Origin: Callaeas wilsoni
Taxonomy: Eukaryota > Chordata > Aves > Passeriformes > Callaeidae
Direction: 5' to 3'
Length of the DNA: 64,000 nucleotides
Assembly (NCBI GenBank): GCA_013398955.1
Contig: VWPU01017867.1
Location: 1-64,000 of the forward strand
Under the pieces are notes generated by a model that was given only the letters and a program-made list of their open reading frames with translations, searched no databases and was not told the DNA's origin. This document shows positions 12,814 through 24,135 of the stretch, piece by piece (position 1 is the stretch's first letter; each line of letters opens with the position of its first letter). The translations under genes and the position numbers were made by a program.

Positions 12814-15800
12814 CTGGAAGGACACAGCAGGAGGGGTCTGAGTGAGGCTGGGAGGGGTCCGTGGCCACATTCTGCCCACAGGAGGTACCTGCCCCTCAGT
12901 GGGTGGCTGTGCTCAGCATGGGAGAGGAACTCCCTCAGCTGGAACGCTTGGCTGACACTTGTCTGTCCCCATGCTATCATGAGGGACTCTCCTGGAGGGA
13001 TGGAGAGGAACCAGCCCTGTGACACGGGCGGCTCCCAGCAGCCCCAGCCTATGTGGTGGACGTGCTGGGGAACAAGCTCTGGCTGGATGAGGAAAAGGCC
13101 CCCAAGCCCTGGGCCTCCAGGCTCACCTGACCCGAGAACTGTCCCTTATTTCCATCGCCTCCTCGTCCCAGAGCTGCTCTCCTGCCTTGGCAGCGGAACC
13201 CTGGTGAGCAGGCACAGGCAGGCCAGGAAGTCTCCCTGGAATCAGGAAGGACAGAGCCTGTCAGAACACCCCAGCTGTGATGCTGCTGGCCACAAGTGAC
13301 ACGTGGTGACGCTCAGGCCTCTTCCCAATACATCCAAGAGGGAATTCCCGCTCCCCTCACACCACTGTCTCCAGAGGCCTGGCACCCTCCCATCCATAGT
13401 GCCAGGTTTGGCACAGAGTCTCTTCTGAAAGCAGAGGTAATTTCCAGGAGCGAGTATGGGCCCTCGGATCCCCACCCTCCTGCTGAACCAGGAATGAGCA
13501 TCTTGGGCACATCCCTGCCCAGGGCTCAGCTCTTGTGGAGCCAGCCTGAGGAGAAAAGGCCATGATGAGCTCGCACCAAGCTTTGGCACAATCAGATCCT
13601 TGTGGCAATCACGGCTGGGGGTTCTCCCATCAGATCACAGCCGCCAGTCGCCTGTGTTATGGAAACAGGGAACTGCTTTACCTTCCATGCCTCGCCTGAT
13701 GGCTGGCAAACCTAGTTTGTTCCTCTTGTCCTCCCCAGGAACAAACCCAAAGTACTTGAGATGATGCCTGGGCAGTGGTGTGGGCAGAAATGTCTGTTCA
13801 AAGCTGGAGACAAAGAGACAGCACAATCCTGACCCACATCCCCACCAGCCCCAGCCCCTTGCCACCATCACCTGCTCACAGGTGAGTTTGGCAGTGGGGT
13901 AAAGGCCACTGTTCTCCCAAGTCAACTGTGCCCCAACCCCAAGGACTGTCCTGGGAAGTAGGGTCACCCAGGAAAGGACTCCTGGCCATGATGGGAACGC
14001 AAGGGTTGCCTAAAAAAACTCCCTCTGTCCCCTCAGGTCTGCTCACAGGGATGATGAGCAGGCAGACACAAAGGAGAGTCACTGCTCTGCAGGACTGCTG
14101 TGGTCATGAGGAGAAACTGCCCCCAAATCTCTCCAGAGGCCAAAGCTGCCAGGGTGTTTGACTCACTTGGGAAAGACGATGACACGGCCAGTGAAGCTCA
14201 GGGAAGCGACGGGCACCGCCCGGGACACCACCACGTCCAGCTGCTGGAGAGCCTGCGGCACAGAAACATGAAGGTGCCAGCACATCCTCAGCGTGGCCAA
14301 GGCACTCAGGAGAGGAGGAGTTCAGGACAGGTAGAGCTGGTGGGATCATGCTCCAGCCTGGCCAGAGCCCCGGCCACATCGCCGTGTCCCTGTGCCAGCG
14401 GTGCTGGGGAGCTGCCGTGGGTCTGCCCAAACAGGGGGGAAACAAAAGGCTCACCTTGAGTGTAGCCCTGTCCTGGATCCTCTTCCCAGTCACTTTCTCC
14501 AGGAAGTCCGGGTAGAATCTCATCTGCACCGTGCTGCCTTCAATGAGGAGCACACCCACGTCCCTCAGGACAAAGGTGACGCTCATGCCCTTCTCCAGGC
14601 AGTGGTGCAGCAGGGACGTGGTGCCGAGGATGCAGCACGCCACTTTCCTCCGGGACACAGAGGCCTCCATGGCCACCTTGGCGTATTTCAGAGGCTCCAG
14701 CTGCTTACCCCCTGGAAAACCACAGGAGAGGGATGGTGGCACTTCCCAGGGCTTGGCCAAAGGCATTTCCCAGGATATGCTTTTAGAAATGTGATGTGAT
14801 ACCCTCCTCCACCCTGGGCCTGCAGGGTTAAATCCTCTGTCTTACCAGCCAGATCATCCTTATTTTCCAGGTTCTGGACTCCTCCAAGATTCCTGGCCAG
14901 TTGGAACACTGGCCTCTGCAGGATCACAGTCTCGTTCCCCACCAGGGTCTCTGTGTGGACCACATCAAAGGATCCAAGGGTGGGAATTCGGATCCCCTGG
15001 AGCAGAAAGGAAAGGGTGAGAACCGGACGGAGGGAAGAGCTGAGGATGGTTCCATGCCTTTGATGGAACTCTGCCAACTCCGACTGTTCAGAAGCCAGGA
15101 CAGTGGGGAGAGCCCTGGCGAGGAGATGCTGGGGCCTCTCCTTTCCCTTCTCCCACCAAAAAATCCATGCTAGAGTCAGGGCAGACAGGGGCAGCTTGAG
15201 GGCAGCCCCGGTCTCCAGTGACCAGGATCAGCCCTGTGGTACAATGCCACCTCCGAGAGGTGCCACCGCCCCTGCACAAGGTGGGAATCTGTTTGTCCCT
15301 CAGCGGGGGATTTTGGGATTCTGAGGAGGGCAAGAGGAACTGCAGGCCATGATCCAGGGCCATGGGACCTCCTCACTGCTCTGGGTGGGCAAAGAAGGGC
15401 GCGGGTGTTGTCCCAGGGTGTTGTCCCACCTTGTGCAGCAACAGCTGTTGTTGGACGTAGCCGGCCACTGCATCCCAGACAGCCTCTCGCTCTGGAAAAC
15501 AAGGAAATAGCAGGTGAAGCTGTGCTTCTGCTGGCTCTCAGCCTCCCTGCATCCCAGCCAGCCTCTCGCTCTGGAAAACAAGGAAATAGCAGGTGAAGCT
15601 GTGCTTCCACTGGCTCAGCCTCCCAGCACCCCTGGCGTGTGTCACTGCTTGTTCCCCACCAGCCCCACACGGGTCACTGCTGAGTTTTGTTCCCACATCC
15701 CTGAGAGGGCGGCTCGGGCGCTGCTCCCGCCTGTACCTGCGGGGGTGATGCTGGGCATCAGGAACACGGACTCCATCCCATCCCAGAAATCCATCTGGGC

Positions 15801-15935
15801 TGGGTTCACGCCACCCATGTTGACACCCATGTCCTCAGTGGTGAGGACGTTCACCCTCTGGGCTCTCTCCAGAGCGTAGAATCCACCTCCCTGTGGCCCC
15901 TTCTGTCCCTCTGTGTCACAGGCTTTGTGTGACAT
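11655..15935 (-). CDS. CCDC81-like protein with two HU domains and a C-terminal charged repeat (six-exon gene span)
   Basis: Proposed exons, in transcription order: 15935-15737, 15491-15430, 14996-14846, 14711-14455, 14252-14167, 12813-11655. Every intron has GT-AG ends. Codon phase agrees at all five junctions and the joined length (1914 nt) gives 637 residues plus stop. Residues about 67-120 (VWDAVAGYVQQQLLLHKG..., then ETLVGNETVILQRPVF) match the first HU domain of CCDC81. Residues about 145-215 (VTFVLRDVGVLLIEGSTVQM, then RFYPDFLEKV) match the second. Residues about 300-542 are a 20-residue repeat rich in K, E, R and G, and the last 95 residues are unique. CCDC81-family HU domains are thought to act in protein interactions at the centrosome or cilium rather than DNA packaging; the function of this copy is unknown. 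Human CCDC81 is of similar length but has a coiled-coil C-terminus and, as I recall, lies on chromosome 11, so this is probably a paralogue. The start is uncertain: M36, M40, M48 or M54 could be used instead. Confidence 0.82.
11941..12680 (-). repeat. Coding minisatellite, about 60-bp unit (20 residues)
   Basis: On the gene strand the unit encodes approximately EKKVQLGKQGERRESLGREG, itself two related halves of about 10 residues (GE-basic-basic-xx-LG-basic-xG). Units at 12340-12660 are nearly identical. Units toward 11941 (the C-terminal side) are shorter and more diverged, such as KKVPLGRGEKKVPLGREGEK. One unit (near 12480) lacks exactly one codon. All visible length changes keep the frame. 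Confidence 0.9.
14167..14252 (-). CDS. CCDC81-like exon 5
   Basis: An 86-base exon with acceptor TGCCGCAG and donor CCCAA/GTGAGT. It encodes ALQQLDVVVSRAVP and a segment ending TGRVIVFPK, which corresponds to the short VLAFPR-like segment after HU domain 2 in CCDC81. It leaves two bases (AA), which the first G of exon 6 completes to lysine. Confidence 0.75.
14455..14711 (-). CDS. CCDC81-like exon 4 (HU domain 2)
   Basis: A 257-base exon following TTTTCCAG. It encodes the second HU domain: a helical segment (KYAKVAMEASVSRRKVACCI), then VTFVLRDVGVLLI and VQMRFYPDFLEKV, closely parallel to the second HU domain of CCDC81. Its donor is CTCAAG/GTGAGC (GT at 14454-14453). Confidence 0.88.
14846..14996 (-). 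CDS. CCDC81-like exon 3 (HU domain 1 strands)
   Basis: A 151-base exon beginning in phase 0 after CTGCTCCAG. It encodes GIRIPTLGSFDVV, then GNETVILQRPVFQLARNL. The pattern G-IPxLGxF followed by xRPVF is the family signature of the first HU domain. It ends at donor GGTAAG in phase 1. Confidence 0.85.
15430..15491 (-). CDS. CCDC81-like exon 2 (start of HU domain 1)
   Basis: A 62-base exon with acceptor TTTTCCAG and donor AAG/GTGGGA. It encodes REAVWDAVAGYVQQQLLLHK, which corresponds to the tryptophan-aspartate helix before the first HU strand in CCDC81. Exons 2 and 3 join in phase 0. Its acceptor lies inside a 79-bp tandem duplication, so a second near-identical acceptor sits at 15571-15572. 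Confidence 0.8.
15471..15608. repeat. 79-bp tandem duplication over the CCDC81-like exon 2 acceptor
   Basis: The segment from CATCCCAG through CTCTCGCTCTGGAAAACAAG and on to GTGAAGCTGTGCTTC recurs at an offset of 79 bases with few mismatches. Both copies contain the exon 2 acceptor on the minus strand. Confidence 0.9.
15737..15935 (-). CDS. CCDC81-like exon 1
   Basis: This encodes residues 1-66 plus one base of codon 67. The longest ATG start (15935) is used. Five in-frame internal methionines (M36, M40, M48, M54, M60) include M48 at 15794, which begins MDFWDGMESV and may be the true start. The exon ends ...CCCGCAG at donor GTACAG (15736-15731). Joining to exon 2 creates a glutamate codon. 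A TGATGTCA element, similar to a CRE/ATF site, overlaps the first ATG at 15930-15937. Confidence 0.65.
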
Positions 15936-18900
15936 CACAGCCCCACCAACATTCCAGAGCAGGCTTCTGAAAAATGATGCTCAGGGCCCCTTAAGTGAGG
16001 CTTTGAGCTTTAAAATCACAAGCCTTGGAGCTTACAAGTGTGGTTTTGTACTCCCAGAGGGTGAGTTTGGACCTCAAATCAACTCTTTGGGCTCCCAAAC
16101 GTGGGCTTTGGGGATTTAAAAGTGATGCTCCTCTCCCCACTTTTCAGGCTTGCATTATACAAATAAGGATTTGGGCTTGGAAAGCTCAGTGTGGAGTCTG
16201 AGAAATAATCAGCAATAATCTTTTAGACCTCGAAATTGTGTTTTGAGCTCTACATTTTTCTGGTTTTTTTTTTCTTTTTTTAACATAGTATTTCAATAGA
16301 GGGGTTTCACTACCCAAGGATTTCTTCATTCAGGATCCCACTGTGAGGCACCAGCTCCTAAAGTAAGCAGAACTCAGTGTTGTGCTGGAGGTTTGTAAGT
16401 CAGGGAAAATAGAGACAATAAAATACAGTGAAAAAGATAAATGGCTTGACTTTGGAGACATTTAATTAATCACTCAGTGCTTAAGCCCCAGTATGCAAAG
16501 GGCCTGAAAGATGAGGAATTGATGAATGCTGTGGACTCCTCTGAAACAACCGGGACACAAAACACCAGGTGACAGGATAAAATGGGCTCATAAAGTGAGC
16601 AATATTGTGATCTGGAGTGACCTCCAGCCTCCCTAATCTTTAATAGCAAAACCCTTCTGACACCAAGGAAAGCATGATGGATCTTTTATGGCATCCATCT
16701 GCCTCTGGAAAGACGTCAAAGACTACCTGGGAGAGTTTATCTAACTCCAGTCCTCAGCGATCAGAGATGCCAAGGGGATTAAAGAGGGAATTTGATGCAG
16801 TCAGGGGTGTTACATTTTGGGAAGATAAACTAGATATCAAACCCGGTGATTTAAAGTCATTAGAGAGAATGAGGGCAGCCTTAAAGCAGTCTGAGAGGCA
16901 AGCAGAAATGAAGGCTTGTTCCAGGGTCAGCGCACACAGAGGAGTCCGGGGTAGATAAAGAACAATCCCCGTGGCTGAGGTGACAGCTGAGGACTCTCCT
17001 GCCCCTCCTGCAGACACCCTGTTTGTCCTTGCGTGATGCAGCTGGATGGAACCTCAGTCCTGTGTGTGAAATACCATTTATCAAAACCTCTTATCGCGTA
17101 AAACTTCCCAGGTGTGCCTCTCAAACAGTGAAGGCTCCCATTTAAAGCCATAAAATTTTGTCTGTGCGGGCTCTGCCCTGTTTGCCACTCATTAACCTTC
17201 TCATCTCCTCCTCAGGTGCACCACCTTCGATTCCCCAAATACGATGTACAGATCTGACGCCCTTCCATTATCACAATCAATCACAACACCTCGACTCCCA
17301 GAGAAACTGTGATTCCCTCCAACTACACACCAGGCCAAGGGGATTTAAAAAATGCCAGCGAAAACCAGATGTGTTGGTTTGATTTGGGGTTTTACAACAA
17401 AAACAAATAGTGAAAAGTCTTCAAGTGTAATGTCCTCACAGGCAGGGCACACAATACAACCGGCACTCAACCTGTGGTTATTTCCACAGCTGAATCTTTG
17501 CAACTCCAATATTTCCTGGGCATGGACTTGTCAGCAAGAATTGGGCAATAATATTGAATTTTGGGGTGTAATATTGAATTTGGAACAGAAATTCCCTGAA
17601 GCTGCACAGCCACAGGGGAAAACCCCTCACATCCTCCGACTCGGGCACCAGAGAGCAGGAAGGGAAAACAGACGGAAACCGGGAGGAGGAATTAATGACG
17701 CATTTAATGAAGAGAAATCAAACCTCATTTGTTGTTTTGGGAGGAGAAGGCAGCTTTGAGCACCATGGCAATAGAAGCTGAACAACATCAAGCATATCTT
17801 GCCTGTCAGAGTGAGAGTAATAAATTATTGTTTTCCATGATTTAATTTTCCTTTTTAAAGCAAATACTTCATTCTGCTCAGCTTTAAAGGGAGAACCACC
17901 TCATTTAAAACAACTTAAAAATACCAGCCTAATGAGCTCTAACACAGACATTTATAGAATGCAATGGGGGGTTGTGGTTCGGCTTCTTTTAAGTAGCAAG
18001 GAGCAACATTTTTTACTAGGAGGTGTTTTCCCGAGCAATTAGGCACAGGAGCCTAATTAAAATTAACTCAGCGTTCAAATAAGCACAGTAGAATAATATC
18101 TGTAATCTGCAGGCACACAGGAACAGCTGGAACGTTGCTTTGTTTTACACCTTCCCTGAAGAATGATGGAAGTTTCAGGAGCACCTCCCAGAGGCTCCAT
18201 TTCCAAGGTCACCTTCGGAAAGTCTAAGTATTTAAAGTGGGTTGGCTGAATGTTAATCGCTGTTACAGGTGGGATTTTTTAGATTTAATAATTCTGGGTG
18301 ATGATCCAGGTCTCAATGTGATGAGCACAAAACTAAAATTCTTATAAAAACTGTGATTACACAATTAATTAAAGCTACAAGGTATATATTTTTCAACATG
18401 ACACTGGCATTTATGATATTTCTGGCAGGTTGACTGTGAGTCAATTAACACAGAGTTAATTAATAAAAGTGTTGTTTTTCCTTTCAGTACAATTCATTTG
18501 CATTTAGACAAACCTTCAGAAACTATTCCAAAAAAGCACTATCAATTTTATGATATATTGGCAGAAAAGTCAATAATTCTTTATTCTTTAAATAGAACTG
18601 GAAGAACCCAAATCTTCTGATCCTTCTGCCCCAGCAGAGCAGCAACACCCTGAGAACAGCACCTAAGTGTCTTTTGTACAAAAATATCTTTAAAATAAGG
18701 TTTTTAAAGCAGCATCAGTGAATTATTTATGGCGGCTCAATTTAGCTGGCAACTTCCTCGAGTGTTTTGTATTTATGAGTCTCTGATGTTGGGCTTTATT
18801 GCCCCTTGCTCCTCCTTCCCAACAAAATAATGAGAGTTTTTAGGCTGCCTGCTCACCTGCTCCCTGCCTCTGCCCCTGACAGCTCCATTGCCAAGTGCCT

Positions 18901-21387
18901 GGAGATTCTAAACAGCTTTGAAAGAAATATTCTTCATTAATAAAACCTCAGGGCAGTAAAACATCTGCCAGTTAGCTCAGGGGGTAGAGGGGGCCAAGTG
19001 GAATTGGAATGTGCCTTATTTTTAGAGCAGAATGCCTCGTGTTTTGGGGGACTTTTAAAATTGGAATGTGAAGAGGAGAAAGGTGGAGCAGTTCAGCCAA
19101 TTCATGGCTTTGGGGGAAGGGGGATTTTATCTGAAATAAAACAAAATACACTGAGCATTTAACACCTGGATTTTTGTGTGCAATCGGGGGGGTCTCTAAA
19201 AATGCCAAAAAAACATGAGGCAATGGTTTATCCTCGGGAAAAGGGGGAGATATCCCAGTTATGGATCTTGGGGAGTAAGTGCTGTGCAAATTCATGGAGG
19301 GTGTAGAGAGTGAGTCAGGCAGGACAGCGACGCGGTGGCAAACATCTCCTTCCTCGAGGATTTCTTCCATCCTACAGAGAAAAGGGATGTTTTAGGGAAA
19401 AAAAATCTTCTGGCTGCTGTTTATTGACTCTTTATGTAGCAGAGAGAACTTGAACTTAAAAAACAACAATTAGGTAAAAATTAGGTGGGTGGGTGCTGGC
19501 AGGAGGGAAATTCCGTGGGTTGCTGCTCCCCCAAATCTTCCCAATTTTTAATATTTAATCCCCGTTCTACAGTGGTGAGGAATTAAACTGCCCAGGGAGA
19601 GGTCTGGGAATGAGCAGGAAAAGCAGCAAAGCAGGGAGAGCCAGGAGAGGGAGCCCAGGTACCACCAAACGCAGCCATCCTTTTAAATTACACATTTCCT
19701 CTTGTAAAGGTGCCTCATTTTCCACCAAAAAAAGGGACGACAGCCAGAAAGGCCAAGTCTAAGTGCAAGAATAAGTTTGTATTACACCCACAGACCTCCT
19801 TGGGAGAGATTTCCCTTTCTGCGGGAATTAATAAAAAAGTTTTGGTGCATCAGTGCTCTACTTGGGGTTTGGGTGTCTTTAGGGGTCAAAAGACAGAAGG
19901 AGCTTTAGGTTTCAGTTTTCACCAGATTTCCTTCGCTCACTTTTGGATTCTCAGCCATCCTGGGAGCAGCTGAATGTTTGCGTCACCAGGATTTCCTTTT
20001 AGGCTTGGGTTTGGGGATTTTTAATTATTTTTTTAATGGTTTCAATAGAAAACAACTCTTACCTCCAAAACATCAGTAATTTCAGTGGTGTTATTCCTGA
20101 CCCAGACATCTGCACTTCAAATAAGAATCCAATTGATCCCTTACCTTAATCCTTTTAATTTAATCTAATTCTCTGCAACTCGTACTTTATGTACCTTATG
20201 GAAAAAGGGTCTTTCCAAAAATCTAATTCTTACCATTTGTGAGGTATATATGGGTAAGGAATTCTTGAAGCACTTCAAAGTTCTCCTGAATTTTGATGTT
20301 ATTACAGCGAAAAACACCAGCTGTCTGTTTTGTCGCTGTCACTGTTGCAGCAACAGCATCCCCAGGCTTTGATTTATCCCCATCCAGCTCTCAGGAGAGT
20401 AACTGGTGGCACCTTCAGAATAATTAATGGCATTTTCAACCAAATCAGCTGAGAAGCTCCTCAGCATTACCTCAGCCTTGTAACAAACAGAGTTTATGCA
20501 GTTAAGAGGAGGAATAGAAAGTCCTGGGCTGATGACTGAGCAGATTTGTTCTCCTTTAATGCTTCAGAGTGGGCATCTCTGCAGCTTGGGCAGGAGAAAT
20601 CGAATTTTCAGCCCTAGGAATCTTTAAATTTCACAATTAGATCTGTCTAGAAACCCTCCCGACCATCTTGTGCGCTGGATGTGAGAGAGAGAGGAGAACA
20701 AAGAGAGGGAATTTGGATCAGTGCTGGCTGAGGAGAAACCCAAGCTCTGAGCCGGGCAGGCAGGAAACGTTTCCCAGCCTCGGCTGCACAGATTCATGAA
20801 CACAAAATTAGAACCAGCCCGATTCAGGCTCACTCAAACACTACCTGCAAGGTCTCGCTGACAAAAATCCTCAGGTTTTTATACAAATCGTGTTTTTTAA
20901 AGCAGCTCACCAGGACCTGAGGTGTTTCACAGAAATCAGATTAGGTTTTCGTTTGTTTTCTGTCTCAGTTACATAGTTCATTTCTTGTAGCTCTTCAGCT
21001 GATGTGACTCCAATAAATGAGCTTTTCTTCTGTTAATTTAAAGCCAATTAAATCACATCATTCTTTCAGGGGAAGCCTCTAAGCACTGGGAGATCAGATT
21101 GTAGTGGCTGATTCCACCCCTGGGTAGTCATTAAAGCAGCCCGGGGAGCCTCCTTCCATGAGAGCAGGGATTTGGGACGGATTTATCCACTGTAAAATAA
21201 ACACGGAATTTCTCATGCACAGTCCAGGATGCCCTCATGGAAGGAATTTTTCCCCCAGTGCTTCGAGCACTCTCTTCAGTTTCTTGTCTGGCTTCTACTC
21301 TGCCACTTGACATTGAAATGCTGTAAAATAAAGGTGTTTTTTTGTGTATTAATGCAGAATACAGTCAGAATTTCTCATGGAAACACT

Positions 21388-21483
21388 GAATTATAAAGTG
21401 GATGGGGGGAAGGGACCTTAAAGCCCATCCAGTGCCACGGGCAGGGACAACTCCCACTAGAGCAGGGTGCTCCAAGCCCTGTT
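21388..21483 (-). mobile_element. CR1 LINE 3' fragment
   Basis: GGGGGGAAGGGACCTTAAAG followed by CCCATCCAGTGCCACGGGCA and GGTGCTCCAAGCCC is an antisense CR1 3' end. Confidence 0.8.
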
Positions 21484-22373
21484 GTGGTGGTTCCAAAAGC
21501 GGTCAATGTTCGGATGCTCCCAACCAACAGGAATTAGGTGCCCATATATCTAAAAATGAGAGCCAAGGTCACTTAAAACTTAATTAAAAATGATGGAGAC
21601 TACAGCCAGTAACTAAGCGCAGAGAGTGTCTCTCCTGCATTGAAGTATGGTTTAAATCCAAAATTGTTTTTCCCAATTATTTGATCACAAAGCCTCCCAC
21701 ACATTGGCACATCCAAGCTGAGGACTCATGGACAAGCCTGAACTTTGATTTATCCAGAAATCTCAGTTTAGCCCTGGATTGTTCCAGCTCTCAGACAGTC
21801 TGATTTTACTTCCAACTGCCACAGAAGTTTTGGTTTCTTAAGCAAAAATGTAATTATCAGCTGTCAAGAGTTGAATTATTGAGGTAACTTGGTGAAACAA
21901 ACTTTCTCAAACAATGTGACAGAAGACCATGAAATGTGAGATGTGTTGAAAATCAAGAACTCCCTCACACCAGAAATAAAGTTGTATTAGAGCAAAATAC
22001 GAACAGCGACAAACCTGAGCTAAATATGTCTAAGAAATTGTTAGCAGCCCAAAAAAGGAAAAGTAGTGACAAAAGCTGTTCAAAATATGGTAGAAAATTG
22101 TCTTCTCTGCACGGGAAACAAAAATAGGGGGAGAAACTACAAATTCCCCTATTTTGGCCAGAGTGAGCTGGTATGAAGGGAGATGGGACGAGGTGGACAC
22201 AGCCCAGGGCTGCATCATGCACAGGACGCTAAAATAAATCAGAAAACGCCTGTGCCCCTGCTTCAGTCCCTCCAGGCTCGAGGAGTCTGGTGAGCCCTCA
22301 AGAACTTTCAGAAATACCATCGAAGCACCGAGCTTGCACAGCAAATCTGCTCTGTGTGTACACAAGCACAGAG

Positions 22374-22562
22374 CACAGGACATCACCAAGACTCCCCAAA
22401 TGATTTTTTCCCATCGAATTTAAATAGCACATAAAGCACAGGACATCACCAAGACTCCCCAAATGATTGTTTTCCATCGAATTTAAATAGCACATAAAGC
22501 ACAGGACGTCACCAAGACTCCCCAAATGATTTTTTCCATCGAATTTAAATAGAACATAAAGC
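22374..22562. repeat. 63-bp tandem repeat, three copies
   Basis: GGACATCACCAAGACTCCCC begins at 22378, 22441 and 22504. Each copy continues through ATCGAATTTAAATAG and CATAAAGC. The copies differ at only a few positions. Because 63 is a multiple of three, a minus-strand frame stays open with a 21-residue repeat; this is not evidence of a gene. Confidence 0.95.
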
Positions 22563-23944
22563 CTTGGGCTGGCTGGAGGTTGAATTCCAAGACATAAAGA
22601 AATTATCCGGGGGAAATGCAGCTCAGCAGGGGCCACAAAACCACTCTGGGACAGAATGTGCTGTTTCTTTATATGAGCCAGAGCGACATTTTTCCCTCTT
22701 CCACCAATTCTGGCCATTTTTGTAGGTCACAGAGCTGTGCTGAAGTGGCTGCAGTTGCACCTTTTTGCAGCAGGGCAGAAGCTGTTTTTCTTCTGGAGAA
22801 CATCCCCTGTTCAGCTTCTCAAGAATCCTTGTGGGAAAAGAAGACCTCAATGCAAACTGCCTGATTTTATTATCATCGTTATTATTTCTATTAAAACATG
22901 TTTAGTTGGAAAGCAGAAAATTCCCCCAAAAAGTCATTGTAATACTTTAAGAGAGAAATTCACATCAAAAATGCAGGGATTCCTATGAGCTATATGAATT
23001 TTATTCCTTCTCCCTCTCCCTTGGCTGGATCCAGAGCAGTGCTGGCTTTGCACAGGCACTGAAAGAAAAGAACTCAGCTGTAACTCTCAGCTCCTTCACC
23101 TACGTGGGTTTGCAGCATTGCTCCAGAAATGTGCCTGTGATTTGAAAACTTCTGATTTATGCTTTCCCTTAGACATTCAAATATCGTGGCATTAAAGTTA
23201 CAGCAAATATTGGGTGACTCATCCAGCTCCCACCCAATGTGTGCGGAATTTTGCATTGTGAAAACAGAATGATGTCCAAAAATTACTTGGAGAGTCATCT
23301 TCCATTGCACCAGGTACTTTCTTCACAGTAACATGGCAAAACGATGAATTTACTTTGCAGGCTATTGCTTGGTGTTTGGGGTTTTATAAAGAAGAAAACT
23401 TTATCTTCCATCTGCCATTAAAAAATATCTTTAACCCCATTTACTTGGGGTCGTGCTCCTCTTTAGACAGAGTACATCAATTTTAGCTTTCATTTCTCAT
23501 GGTTATCAAATTTTTCTGCTGATTACAGATAAATCCTCTCTGGGGCACGCACAGAAATGTCCTCAGAGGGAGGGAAGGATGCTGGGGAGGAAAGGAGCCT
23601 GGCTATAACGTGACCTCCCGTGACTCGCAGGAACGGTCGGACCCCAGGGACGTGTCTGCTGAAAGCTGCCTGGGTGACCTCAGCCCAGATCTGTGACATT
23701 TCTGCTCCTCACGCTTCAGTCAGCACGGGGAGCTCACAGGGCTGTTCTCCTCCCTCCCTGAACTTGCCCCGGTGAAGTTTTTTTGGACTGGGAGGGTCTT
23801 TTGCCGTGTGTTTGCTCACTGGTGGGGTTCCAGTCCTGCCTGGAAGTGCCACCACACACACTCAGTGCAGAGATTGCTTGGGCAGCACAGTGCTGCTCTC
23901 TCTAAAATGGAGAAATCAATTTGATTTCCTGTCTGCAGAATCCT

Positions 23945-24135
23945 TATAATCCCAGAACGGTTTGGGTAGGAAGGACCTCAAAGCCCATCCAGCCCCATCC
24001 CTACCCCACCTTCCACCAGCCCAGGTTGCTCCAAGCCCCTTCCAACCTGGGCACTTCCAGGGATGGGGCCTCTCATCCTGAAATATTCCCGAGGTACGCC
24101 AAGGATCAAGGCAGGTGAAATGAGGCCAAACATGC
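23945..24135 (-). mobile_element. CR1 LINE 3' fragment
   Basis: ACGGTTTGGGTAGGAAGGAC, CTCAAAGCCCATCCAGCCCC and TTGCTCCAAGCCCCTTCCAA are in the order of an antisense CR1 3' region. It extends into the more internal GATCAAGGCAGGTGAAATGA part. Confidence 0.85.

Noticed and set aside
12384..12845. Plus-strand serine/phenylalanine-rich frame, and a second minus-strand frame at 12200-12589
   Set aside because: These are shadows of the coding minisatellite of the CCDC81-like exon 6, kept open because the period is a multiple of three.
13682..13767. Possible extra CCDC81-like exon (minus strand, AG and GT present, open frame)
   Set aside because: It is 86 nt long, not a multiple of three, so inserting it between exons 5 and 6 would break the frame that otherwise matches exactly.
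18968..18990. tRNA-like D-arm text GTTAGCTCAGGGGGTAGAGG
   Set aside because: No B-box (GGTTCGA-type), anticodon arm or acceptor pairing follows within 60 bases. It is neither a tRNA nor a clear tRNA-derived SINE head.
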